Shown: positions 1-5,072 of the stretch, in pieces
Numbering within the stretch: position 1 is the first letter of the stretch
Layout: every line of letters starts with the position of its first letter
Assembly (NCBI GenBank): GCA_021791345.1
Contig: JAJYWT010000010.1
Span: 1-9,442, forward strand
DNA from: a bacterium
GTDB lineage: Bacteria > Chloroflexota > Dormibacteria > UBA8260 > Bog-877
Reading direction: 5' to 3'
DNA: 9,442 nt
The notes under the pieces: generated by a model
What the model saw: only the letters and a program-made list of their open reading frames with translations
The model's database searches: none
What the model was told of the DNA's origin: nothing
Translations under genes and position numbers: made by a program

Positions 1-135
1 CATCACCGACACCATGTCGAACCCGGCCTCCTCCGCCGTCTGGGCGAGGCCGACGACGTGAGGGAAGAGGCCTGCCGGAGCCACCCCCTCGAAGGTGAAG
101 CTGGGCATGTGAAATCCGAAGAAGGGAACGCTCAT
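1..135 (-). CDS. Luciferase-like (LLM class, probably F420-dependent) oxidoreductase, N-terminal fragment
   Basis: Only the first 45 codons are inside the window; the gene runs off the left edge. The translation begins MSVPFFGFHMPSFTFEG and continues with LFPHVVGLAQTAEEAGFDMV. This is the usual opening of the bacterial luciferase-like TIM barrel: first beta strand, then a helix with the A..AE..GFD signature leading to strand 2. Family members use F420H2 or FMNH2 to reduce or oxygenate small molecules in the cytoplasm. The start is well supported: GGAGG lies 7 nt upstream of the ATG (147-143). It sits 48 bp after the stop of the dioxygenase gene on the same strand with no terminator between, so the two are probably co-transcribed. 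The cofactor (F420 or FMN) and substrate cannot be decided from the fragment. Confidence 0.8.
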   Translation of the reverse strand, partial: MSVPFFGFHMPSFTFEGVAPAGLFPHVVGLAQTAEEAGFDMVSVM

Positions 136-183
136 CTCCTCACCTCCCGCTCAGTTGTCGCAGGCCGGGCAGGCGGTGGTTGA

Positions 184-990
184 TCACCCGACCTGCACCG
201 ACCGCTTGGCTAGGCCGTACCAGAATCCATCAATGACGGTCCGGCGTTCCTCGCCCTCCCCGCTCGCCGCTCCCAGCGCCACGAACAGAGGGGCGAAATG
301 CTCCGTCCTGGGGTGGGCCAGGTGTCCTGCTGGGGCCTTGTTCTCGAAGTCGACGAGGGAATCAAGGTCCCAGCGCGCGAGCGCCTCACTGCCCCACTGG
401 TCGAACTCCGCCGACCAGGACGGCGGCGCCGCCTCCGGGGTTGGCGACAATCGCATCGCCTGGAGGTTATGGGTGAAGAACCCACTCCCCATGATCAGGA
501 CCCCCTCGTCACGCAGGGGGGCGAGCTGGGTGCCGGTGGCCAGCAGCCGCTCCGGATCCAGGGTGGGGAGCGACAGCTGGACCACGGGCACGTCCGCCTG
601 CGGATACATCTCCACCAAGGGCACGTAGGCCCCGTGGTCCAGGCCCCGGGCCGGGTCGTTCCGCACCGGCTCGCCAGGCGTGGAAAGCAGGCTCGCAACT
701 CTCTCCGCCAACCAGGGCGCGCCCGGCGCTGGGTACTTCACTTGGTAGTAGCGCTCGGGGAAGCCCCAGAAGTCGTACACCAGGGGCACGGTTGAGGTGG
801 CCCCTACGGTTGCCGGTGCCGACTCCCAGTGCGCCGACACCACCAGGATGGCCCGAGGCTTCGGCATCGCCTTCGCCCAGTCGGCTAGCTCCGACTTCCA
901 CTCTTGGTCGTCGGCCAGGGGCGGCGCCCCATGACTGAGGTAGACGACCGGCATCCGGTCCGCCCCGTCGGACGAGCTCTTCACTTCCAT
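184..990 (-). CDS. DODA/LigB-type extradiol aromatic ring-opening dioxygenase (YgiD-like)
   Basis: The 268-residue product matches the LigB/DODA class III extradiol dioxygenases, close to the usual 260-270 residues. These cytoplasmic metal enzymes cleave catechol-type rings; E. coli YgiD and plant DODA act on L-DOPA. Visible landmarks are YLSHGAPP with H20, VVSAHWES with H54, GLDHGAYVPL with H119, GSGFFTHN with H174, and HPRTEHFAPLFVALGA with H226 and H231. By analogy with YgiD, H20, H54 and H231 should bind the metal, with H119 and H174 in the active site. I chose the ATG at 990 over an in-frame ATG at 1050. The 990 start has GGAGGA 6 nt upstream, whereas the extra 20 residues would begin inside a putative -10 box and run through an inverted repeat. 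The LLM oxidoreductase gene follows 48 bp downstream, which suggests two steps on one aromatic substrate (inference). The substrate itself is not predictable. Confidence 0.9.
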   Translation of the reverse strand: MEVKSSSDGADRMPVVYLSHGAPPLADDQEWKSELADWAKAMPKPRAILVVSAHWESAPATVGATSTVPLVYDFWGFPERYYQVKYPAPGAPWLAERVASLLSTPGEPVRNDPARGLDHGAYVPLVEMYPQADVPVVQLSLPTLDPERLLATGTQLAPLRDEGVLIMGSGFFTHNLQAMRLSPTPEAAPPSWSAEFDQWGSEALARWDLDSLVDFENKAPAGHLAHPRTEHFAPLFVALGAASGEGEERRTVIDGFWYGLAKRSVQVG

Positions 991-996
991 CTCACT

Positions 997-1002
997 TCCT
1001 CC
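997..1002 (-). promoter_or_regulatory. Shine-Dalgarno that fixes the dioxygenase start
   Basis: GGAGGA on the minus strand lies 6 nt before the ATG at 990. The alternative in-frame ATG at 1050 has no purine-rich site at a proper distance. This decides the start in favour of the 268-residue product. Confidence 0.75.
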
Positions 1003-1025
1003 GCAGCGCGGGGCGAACTCGCATG

Positions 1026-1043
1026 TAGTTGTACCAGCAACTA
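1026..1043. promoter_or_regulatory. Perfect inverted repeat, candidate MarR-type operator of the dioxygenase operon
   Basis: The sequence is TAGTTG-TACCAG-CAACTA: 6-bp perfect arms around a 6-bp spacer, 18 bp in all. Size and symmetry suit a winged-helix dimer of the MarR kind. It lies 36 bp upstream of the chosen ATG and just downstream of a putative -10 box, so a bound repressor would block transcription. A GTTG/CAAC dyad of the same layout lies at the MFS-marR promoter. Which protein binds is inference. Confidence 0.5.
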
Positions 1044-1048
1044 GATCC

Positions 1049-1054
1049 ATCCTA
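1049..1054 (-). promoter_or_regulatory. Possible -10 box for the dioxygenase operon
   Basis: TAGGAT on the minus strand ends 5 bp before the inverted repeat at 1043-1026. No convincing -35 hexamer is seen 16-18 bp upstream. The call rests on the hexamer and its position next to the dyad. Confidence 0.3.
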
Positions 1055-1098
1055 CCACGTTCTCTAGGCGCCGGCCCGATCGGAGCCGGTAGGACTGC

Positions 1099-2265
1099 TC
1101 AGGCGGGTTGGAACTCCGACCAGGGGATGTTCCAGTCCCCCTCGCCATCCGCCTCGCTGGCCTGCAGGGTGGTCCCCGTGATCACCACCACGTCCCCCGG
1201 TATGGACCAGTTGTAGAACCACACGGCGTCGCTGGGGTTCTGCTCCACGCATCCGTGGGAGACGTTGTAGCGGCCATGGTCGTAGATGTCCCAGTTGGCC
1301 GAGTGGATGTAGTAGCCATCGGTGCTGATGGCCACGTCGTCGTAGACGTTCTGCGCGTACAGGCCGGGGTAGCCGATGGTGGCGGAGTTCATGAAGACCA
1401 CCGGCGCCTTGTAAAGGACCACCAGCGTCCCGGAGATGGTGGGGAACCCCGGCCGTCCCAGGCTGACCGGCTCGGTGCGGACCAGCTGGCTCCCGTTGTA
1501 CACCTGCATCTCGTCGGTGGTGGCGCTGACCTTGGCGATGTGCTGATTGACCACCGTGAAGCGGCTCGAGGCCGAGGAGTTGACCAGCCGCTCGCCATTG
1601 ATCGCCAGCCCGTTCAGGTTCACGGTGAGGGTGGCCTGCTCGTTCATGGGCCAGAACTGCTCCGGCCTCCCATCCACCTCGGTTGGTGACCACCAGTGCC
1701 ACCCCACTGGATCGGAGAGGGACTCCCCCGCGGAGAGCCGCTGCAGCACCATCGGCTGGTCCGCAGCCGGAATGGGCCGGCTGAACTGCACGACCCAGGT
1801 GGCCCCCATGCCGACCTGCTGGCCGGGACTGGGGGAGATCGATATGCCGATGGTTCCCGGCGGCAGTGGCTGCTGCGGCGTGGTCCAGCTCACCACCTGG
1901 GTCACGGTCTTGGCCGGCCGGCCCCCCCGCGCTGTGGCCACCATCCGGAAGGTGGTCGCCCAGGGCATGGGGGCGGTCGGCTTCCAAACCCCGTGGGCCA
2001 CACTCCCGCCGATCAGCAGACCGGCCGAGGTGCGTACCGAGACCGCCTCCAGGTGAGCGTGCCGCACCGACAGGCTGATCGACGCCGTGGGGGCGATGGT
2101 GCCCGAGCTGCTGGGGACCGTCACCGCGAGCTCGGGATGGACGATTGGCAGGGGCCGCGCGGCGGCGGCGATCCCGGTCGCGGCTCCCCCCAGCACCGCC
2201 ACCGCCCCGAGGCTGAGTCCCACCCGCCGCCAAAGGCGGTGGCCGGAGCCCGACAGAGATGGCAT
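1099..2265 (-). CDS. L,D-transpeptidase (YkuD domain) with Ig-like domain, membrane-anchored
   Basis: This 388-residue protein forms 3-3 peptidoglycan cross-links or attaches proteins to the wall outside the membrane. The N-terminus is basic (RLWRR, 11-14) followed by a hydrophobic stretch at about 16-36, a signal anchor or signal peptide; no lipobox is visible. Residues about 40-235 look like beta-rich Ig-like modules; the part with PGQQVG at 147-152 and FSRPI at 161-165 resembles the Ig-like domain of mycobacterial Ldt enzymes. The catalytic YkuD domain spans about 245-365, with YYIHSANW (H321) and VSHGCV (S336, H337, catalytic C339). The following NPSDAVWFY and PGDVVVI resemble LdtMt2. The C-terminal 25 residues are acidic and Trp-rich (WNIPWSEF). 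I chose the ATG at 2265: it begins the signal sequence and lies 7 nt after a TATATT box, suggesting a leaderless mRNA. A longer in-frame ORF to 2415 would cross the divergent promoter region. Confidence 0.92.
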   Translation of the reverse strand: MPSLSGSGHRLWRRVGLSLGAVAVLGGAATGIAAAARPLPIVHPELAVTVPSSSGTIAPTASISLSVRHAHLEAVSVRTSAGLLIGGSVAHGVWKPTAPMPWATTFRMVATARGGRPAKTVTQVVSWTTPQQPLPPGTIGISISPSPGQQVGMGATWVVQFSRPIPAADQPMVLQRLSAGESLSDPVGWHWWSPTEVDGRPEQFWPMNEQATLTVNLNGLAINGERLVNSSASSRFTVVNQHIAKVSATTDEMQVYNGSQLVRTEPVSLGRPGFPTISGTLVVLYKAPVVFMNSATIGYPGLYAQNVYDDVAISTDGYYIHSANWDIYDHGRYNVSHGCVEQNPSDAVWFYNWSIPGDVVVITGTTLQASEADGEGDWNIPWSEFQPA

Positions 2266-2272
2266 CACGGCA

Positions 2273-2278
2273 AATATA
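2273..2278 (-). promoter_or_regulatory. -10 box of the L,D-transpeptidase gene (leaderless start)
   Basis: TATATT on the minus strand is followed by 7 nt (TGCCGTG) and then the ATG at 2265. No Shine-Dalgarno is present. The spacing fits transcription starting at or next to the A of the ATG. A GGAAC motif further upstream (2302-2298) gives an alternative ECF-sigma reading. Confidence 0.5.
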
Positions 2279-2373
2279 ACCTTCGCCACCGGATTTCGTT
2301 CCGCTGGATCACCCGGCCCGGCGGCGCCCGTGGGGTCGGGCGGACCCGTGGCTCGGGTGCGGCTCCCAGCCCG

Positions 2374-2379
2374 TATAGT
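2374..2379 (+). promoter_or_regulatory. -10 box of the MFS-marR operon
   Basis: TATAGT is a good -10 match, 36 bp before the GTG start at 2416, in the 150-bp divergent intergenic region. The -35 region (about 2351-2356) is poor, as is common in GC-rich bacteria. The box shares its last two bases with the inverted repeat at 2378-2397, a typical repressible layout. Confidence 0.5.
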
Positions 2380-2397
2380 TGGTTTGTGCCAACCAAC
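2378..2397. promoter_or_regulatory. Perfect 20-bp inverted repeat, candidate MarR operator of the exporter operon
   Basis: GTTGGTT-TGTGCC-AACCAAC has 7-bp perfect arms around a 6-bp spacer. It overlaps the 3' end of the TATAGT box and covers the expected transcription start. It lies 18 bp before the MFS start codon. MarR proteins encoded with an exporter usually bind a dyad of this size to repress their own operon and release it on binding a phenolic or drug-like ligand, so the downstream MarR gene is the likely partner. That pairing is inference. Confidence 0.65.
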
Positions 2398-2405
2398 CAG
2401 TAGTC

Positions 2406-2410
2406 GGAGG
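2406..2410 (+). promoter_or_regulatory. Shine-Dalgarno that fixes the MFS start at 2416
   Basis: GGAGG precedes the GTG at 2416 by 5 nt. Another in-frame GTG at 2410 overlaps this Shine-Dalgarno itself, so it cannot use it and is the poorer choice. Confidence 0.65.
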
Positions 2411-2415
2411 TGCAC

Positions 2416-4203
2416 GTGTCCCCCACCCAGCCGGCGGCCTCCAGCGCGTCCAGCGGGCGCATCGCCTACAAGTGGATCGCCCTCTCCAACACCACCCTCG
2501 GCATCCTGATGGCGACCATCAACTCCTCAATCGTCCTGATCGCCCTCCCCGACATCTTCCGCGGGATTCACCTCAACCCGCTGGCTCCCGGGAACACCCC
2601 CTACTTCCTCTGGATGCTGATGGGCTACATGGTGGTGACGGCCGTCCTGGTGGTGAGCCTGGGGCGGATCGGGGACATGTTCGGCCGAGTGCGCATGTAC
2701 AACCTCGGCTTCGCGGTGTTCACCCTCTTCTCCATCCTCCTCTCACTCACCTTCGGGACCGGCCCCGGCCCGGCGCTCTACCTCATCGTCATGCGCGTTT
2801 TGCAGGGGATCGGAGGCGCCTTCCTCTGGGCCAACTCCTCGGCCATCCTCACCGACGCCTTCCCCGCCACCCAGCGCGGACTCGCCCTCGGCACCAACAT
2901 GGTGGCGGCCATCGCCGGGTCTTTCATCGGTCTCGTCCTGGGGGGAATCCTCGGCCCGATCGAGTGGCACCTGGTCTTCCTGGTCTCAGTGCCGTTCGGT
3001 CTCTTCGGGACCGTGTGGGCCTACCTCAAGCTCAAGGACACCGGACAGCGGACGCACTCCACCATCGACTGGTGGGGCAACGCCACCTTCGCGATCGGGT
3101 TGATCGCGGTCCTGGTGGGGATCACCTATGGAATCCTCCCCTACCAGGGGCAGTCCATGGGCTGGTCCAACCCCCTGGTCCTGGCCGCTCTGATCGGCGG
3201 AGTGGCCTTCCTGGGGCTCTTCACCTGGGTCGAGCTGCGTGTGGACCAGCCCATGTTCCGCATGCCGCTCTTCCGGATCCGTGCCTTCGCCGCCGGCAAC
3301 CTGGCGGCACTCCTGGCGGCTCTGGCCCGGGGAGGGCTGATGTTCATCCTGATCATCTGGCTGCAGGGAATCTGGCTGCCGCTCCACGGTTACAGCTTCG
3401 CCTCCACCCCGCTGTGGGCGGGGATCTACCTGCTGCCCCTAACGGCCGGCTTCCTGGTCGCCGGACCGCTGGCCGGAGCGCTGTCCGACCGCTACGGCTC
3501 CCGCACCTTCGCCACCGCCGGCGTGCTCATCTCGGCGGCCACATTTGGGGGGATGCAACTCCTGCCGGCCGACTTCAGCTACCCGGCCTTCGCCGTCCTG
3601 CTGTTCATATACGGGCTCTCCAGCGGGCTTTTCGCCTCACCCAATCAGGCGGGGATCATGAACAGCCTGCCCCCCCGGCAGCGCGGGGCAGGAGCGGGCA
3701 TGGCGGCCACCTTCCAGAACTCCGCCTCCGTCCTGTCGATCGGGATCTTCTTCACCCTGATCATCGTGGGACTTTCCGCCTCCCTTCCGCACGCGCTGTA
3801 CAGCGGGCTGGTGGCCCAGGGGGTGCCGTCTGCGGCGGCCGCTCGGGTGGCCCATCTTCCGGCTGTCGGCAGCCTCTTCGCCGCCTTCCTCGGCTTCAAT
3901 CCAGTAGCGACCTTGCTCGGCCCGATCCTTCCCCACCTGGCCCCGGCCCATGCCGCCTACCTCACCGGTCGGGCGTTCTTCCCCCGGTTGATCGCGCCCG
4001 CGTTCATGTCCGGACTGAGGGCCGCCCTGGACTTCGCCGCCCTGGCTTGCGCTCTGGCCGCCCTGGCCAGCGCCCTGCGCGGTGGACGGTACGTTCATCC
4101 CGAGCTCACTTCCGAGAGCGTCAAGGTCCCGGTCAAGGAGAGGCCAAGCTCCCCACCGGTGCCCAGCCTTTCCCAGATCGAGAGTGGGGGCGGAGAGGGA
4201 TGA
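2416..4203 (+). CDS. MFS drug exporter, DHA2 (14-helix, EmrB/QacA) family
   Basis: This 595-residue integral membrane protein is built like the DHA2 proton antiporters, which pump lipophilic or aromatic compounds out. The first helix starts near residue 20 ([26 protein letters not shown]). Motif A is clear at 82-91 ([10 protein letters not shown]), between helices 2 and 3. An R-x-x-Q-G-x-G motif (RVLQGIGG, 127-134) marks helix 4. Helix 5 has a glycine-rich motif-C-like stretch ([14 protein letters not shown], 167-180). A second-half motif A copy is at 351-363 ([13 protein letters not shown]). A loop of about 70 residues (452-525) separates the last two helices, and the C-terminal ~35 residues are polar and cytoplasmic. 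The GTG at 2416 has GGAGG 5 nt upstream. The stop overlaps the following MarR gene by 4 bp (ATGA), so translation is coupled and the MarR is the probable local repressor. The substrate is unknown; phenolics or antibiotics are the usual range. Confidence 0.92.
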   Translation: MSPTQPAASSASSGRIAYKWIALSNTTLGILMATINSSIVLIALPDIFRGIHLNPLAPGNTPYFLWMLMGYMVVTAVLVVSLGRIGDMFGRVRMYNLGFAVFTLFSILLSLTFGTGPGPALYLIVMRVLQGIGGAFLWANSSAILTDAFPATQRGLALGTNMVAAIAGSFIGLVLGGILGPIEWHLVFLVSVPFGLFGTVWAYLKLKDTGQRTHSTIDWWGNATFAIGLIAVLVGITYGILPYQGQSMGWSNPLVLAALIGGVAFLGLFTWVELRVDQPMFRMPLFRIRAFAAGNLAALLAALARGGLMFILIIWLQGIWLPLHGYSFASTPLWAGIYLLPLTAGFLVAGPLAGALSDRYGSRTFATAGVLISAATFGGMQLLPADFSYPAFAVLLFIYGLSSGLFASPNQAGIMNSLPPRQRGAGAGMAATFQNSASVLSIGIFFTLIIVGLSASLPHALYSGLVAQGVPSAAAARVAHLPAVGSLFAAFLGFNPVATLLGPILPHLAPAHAAYLTGRAFFPRLIAPAFMSGLRAALDFAALACALAALASALRGGRYVHPELTSESVKVPVKERPSSPPVPSLSQIESGGGEG

Positions 4204-4661
4204 GTGCCCGCGCCGGGGACGGGATTCGCGACGACCTCGAGGGAGGTCTAACCACGCTGGCCAACTGGGTGGTGCGCCATGACGTGCAGATGGAGGTGAG
4301 CCGCCGAGCCCGCTGCCCGGTGCCCACCTCCCACGTCTGGGTGGTGAACCGGATCGCGGCCACCGGTCCCTGCCGGCCCAGTGAGCTGGCGGACTACTTC
4401 GGAGTGGACAACTCCACCATGACGCCCAAGCTGCGCCGGCTCCTGGTTGAGGGCTTGGTGTACCGCCAGGAGGATCCTGCCGACCGGCGCGCCGTGCTCC
4501 TGGCGGTCAGCCCCGGGGGGACGCGGCTGCTGGCTCGCTTGCGGCGCGCCCGGGCGGAGATGCTGGAGGAGAGGATGCACGGCCTCCCACCGGACCGGCG
4601 GGCTGCCCTGGCCACCTCCCTCCAGGAGCTGGCTGGGCTCCTCCAAGGAGAGGACGGGTAG
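4200..4661 (+). CDS. MarR-family transcriptional regulator (local repressor of the exporter)
   Basis: The 153-residue product has the MarR layout. It opens with an N-terminal helix (about 8-38). The winged helix-turn-helix follows, with a scaffold around [20 protein letters not shown] (45-64) and a recognition helix at about 70-86 ([17 protein letters not shown]). The beta wing at 89-104 carries the conserved DPADRR element, and a C-terminal dimerisation helix pair occupies about 106-150. MarR dimers sense small, often phenolic ligands and leave their operator when bound. The ATG at 4200 overlaps the MFS stop by 4 bp and has GGAGAGGG just upstream. The probable target is the 20-bp inverted repeat at 2378-2397; the similar repeat at 1026-1043 before the dioxygenase may be a second target. 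A cysteine at 39 and one at 58 could allow redox sensing, but this is speculative. Confidence 0.9.
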   Translation: MSARAGDGIRDDLEGGLTTLANWVVRHDVQMEVSRRARCPVPTSHVWVVNRIAATGPCRPSELADYFGVDNSTMTPKLRRLLVEGLVYRQEDPADRRAVLLAVSPGGTRLLARLRRARAEMLEERMHGLPPDRRAALATSLQELAGLLQGEDG

Positions 4662-4696
4662 CCGCCCGCCGCTCCTCCCGCGTCGAGGGCGAAAGC

Positions 4697-4702
4697 TAGA
4701 CT
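4697..4702 (+). promoter_or_regulatory. Possible -10 box for the zinc-ribbon gene (leaderless start)
   Basis: TAGACT is followed by 6 nt and then the GTG at 4709, which has no Shine-Dalgarno. The geometry fits a leaderless transcript beginning at the GTG. No clear -35 is seen. Confidence 0.35.
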
Positions 4703-4708
4703 CCAGAT

Positions 4709-5068
4709 GTGTGCAAAGTTTGCCAGCGCCGCCCCGAAGTGGCCGGTGACCCATTCGGACGCTGCGAGTCCTGCGCGAGGGCGGGGCGACGGGTCTACCA
4801 GTTTCGCCTCCGGTCGGTGGGATCAGAACTCCAGGTGGCTGCCGGTGAGCTGTCCCCGCGAGCCCTGAACAAGGCCGCCGGTCCAGCGCTGCTGGCCCAT
4901 TCCGCTCGGCCCTCGGTCCGCCCCCACCTCATCGGGAGCAGCTGCGAGCTGGTCATGGCCGGCAAGCGGCTGGAGACGGTCCGGGCGGCGCCGGCTCTCT
5001 CCTCCCGGCTCGATCAGGTGCTGGACGCGCTTCGCGCGGCCGCGCGGCGCACCGACCCGAGCTGGTGA
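4709..5068 (+). CDS. Small zinc-ribbon protein of unknown function
   Basis: I do not recognise this 119-residue protein. It opens MCKVCQ and has a second pair at 19-22 (CESC), giving C2-x2-C5-x13-C19-x2-C22, a classic four-cysteine zinc-ribbon knuckle at the extreme N-terminus. The middle contains PHLIGSSCELVMAGKRLETVRAA (about 72-94), and the C-terminal helix (LSSRLDQVLDALRAAARR) is amphipathic. Codon use has the strong GC bias at third positions of its neighbours, so it looks like a real gene. The GTG start lacks a Shine-Dalgarno but lies 6 nt after a TAGACT box. It begins 47 bp after the marR stop, so it may also be read from that operon. Its stop is only 4 bp from the convergent clpB stop. 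Nucleic-acid or protein binding is a guess based on the metal site alone. Confidence 0.7.
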   Translation: MCKVCQRRPEVAGDPFGRCESCARAGRRVYQFRLRSVGSELQVAAGELSPRALNKAAGPALLAHSARPSVRPHLIGSSCELVMAGKRLETVRAAPALSSRLDQVLDALRAAARRTDPSW

Positions 5069-5072
5069 GACC

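Noticed and set aside
155..795. Plus-strand open frames opposite the dioxygenase
   Set aside because: The minus strand encodes a complete enzyme with all metal-binding histidines; the plus frames have no domain signal.
991..1050. Twenty-residue N-terminal extension of the dioxygenase from the ATG at 1050
   Set aside because: That ATG lies inside the putative -10 box, has no Shine-Dalgarno, and the added residues would be encoded by the inverted repeat. The ATG at 990 has GGAGGA at 6 nt.
1071..1089. Hairpin (CCGGC, 9-nt loop, GCCGG) after the L,D-transpeptidase gene as a terminator
   Set aside because: The stem is only 5 bp and no T-tract follows on the minus strand. It may pause polymerase but does not meet the criteria for an intrinsic terminator.
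2266..2415. Fifty-residue N-terminal extension of the L,D-transpeptidase to 2415
   Set aside because: It would cross the divergent promoters and the exporter operator, is rich in Pro/Gly/Arg, and would place the signal sequence internally.
2379..4199. Open frame of over 600 codons running in frame with the marR gene across the whole MFS gene
   Set aside because: Its translation is Arg/Pro/Gly/His-rich without membrane or domain motifs, while the overlapping frame encodes a clear 14-helix transporter. It arises from GC-biased codons of the MFS gene.
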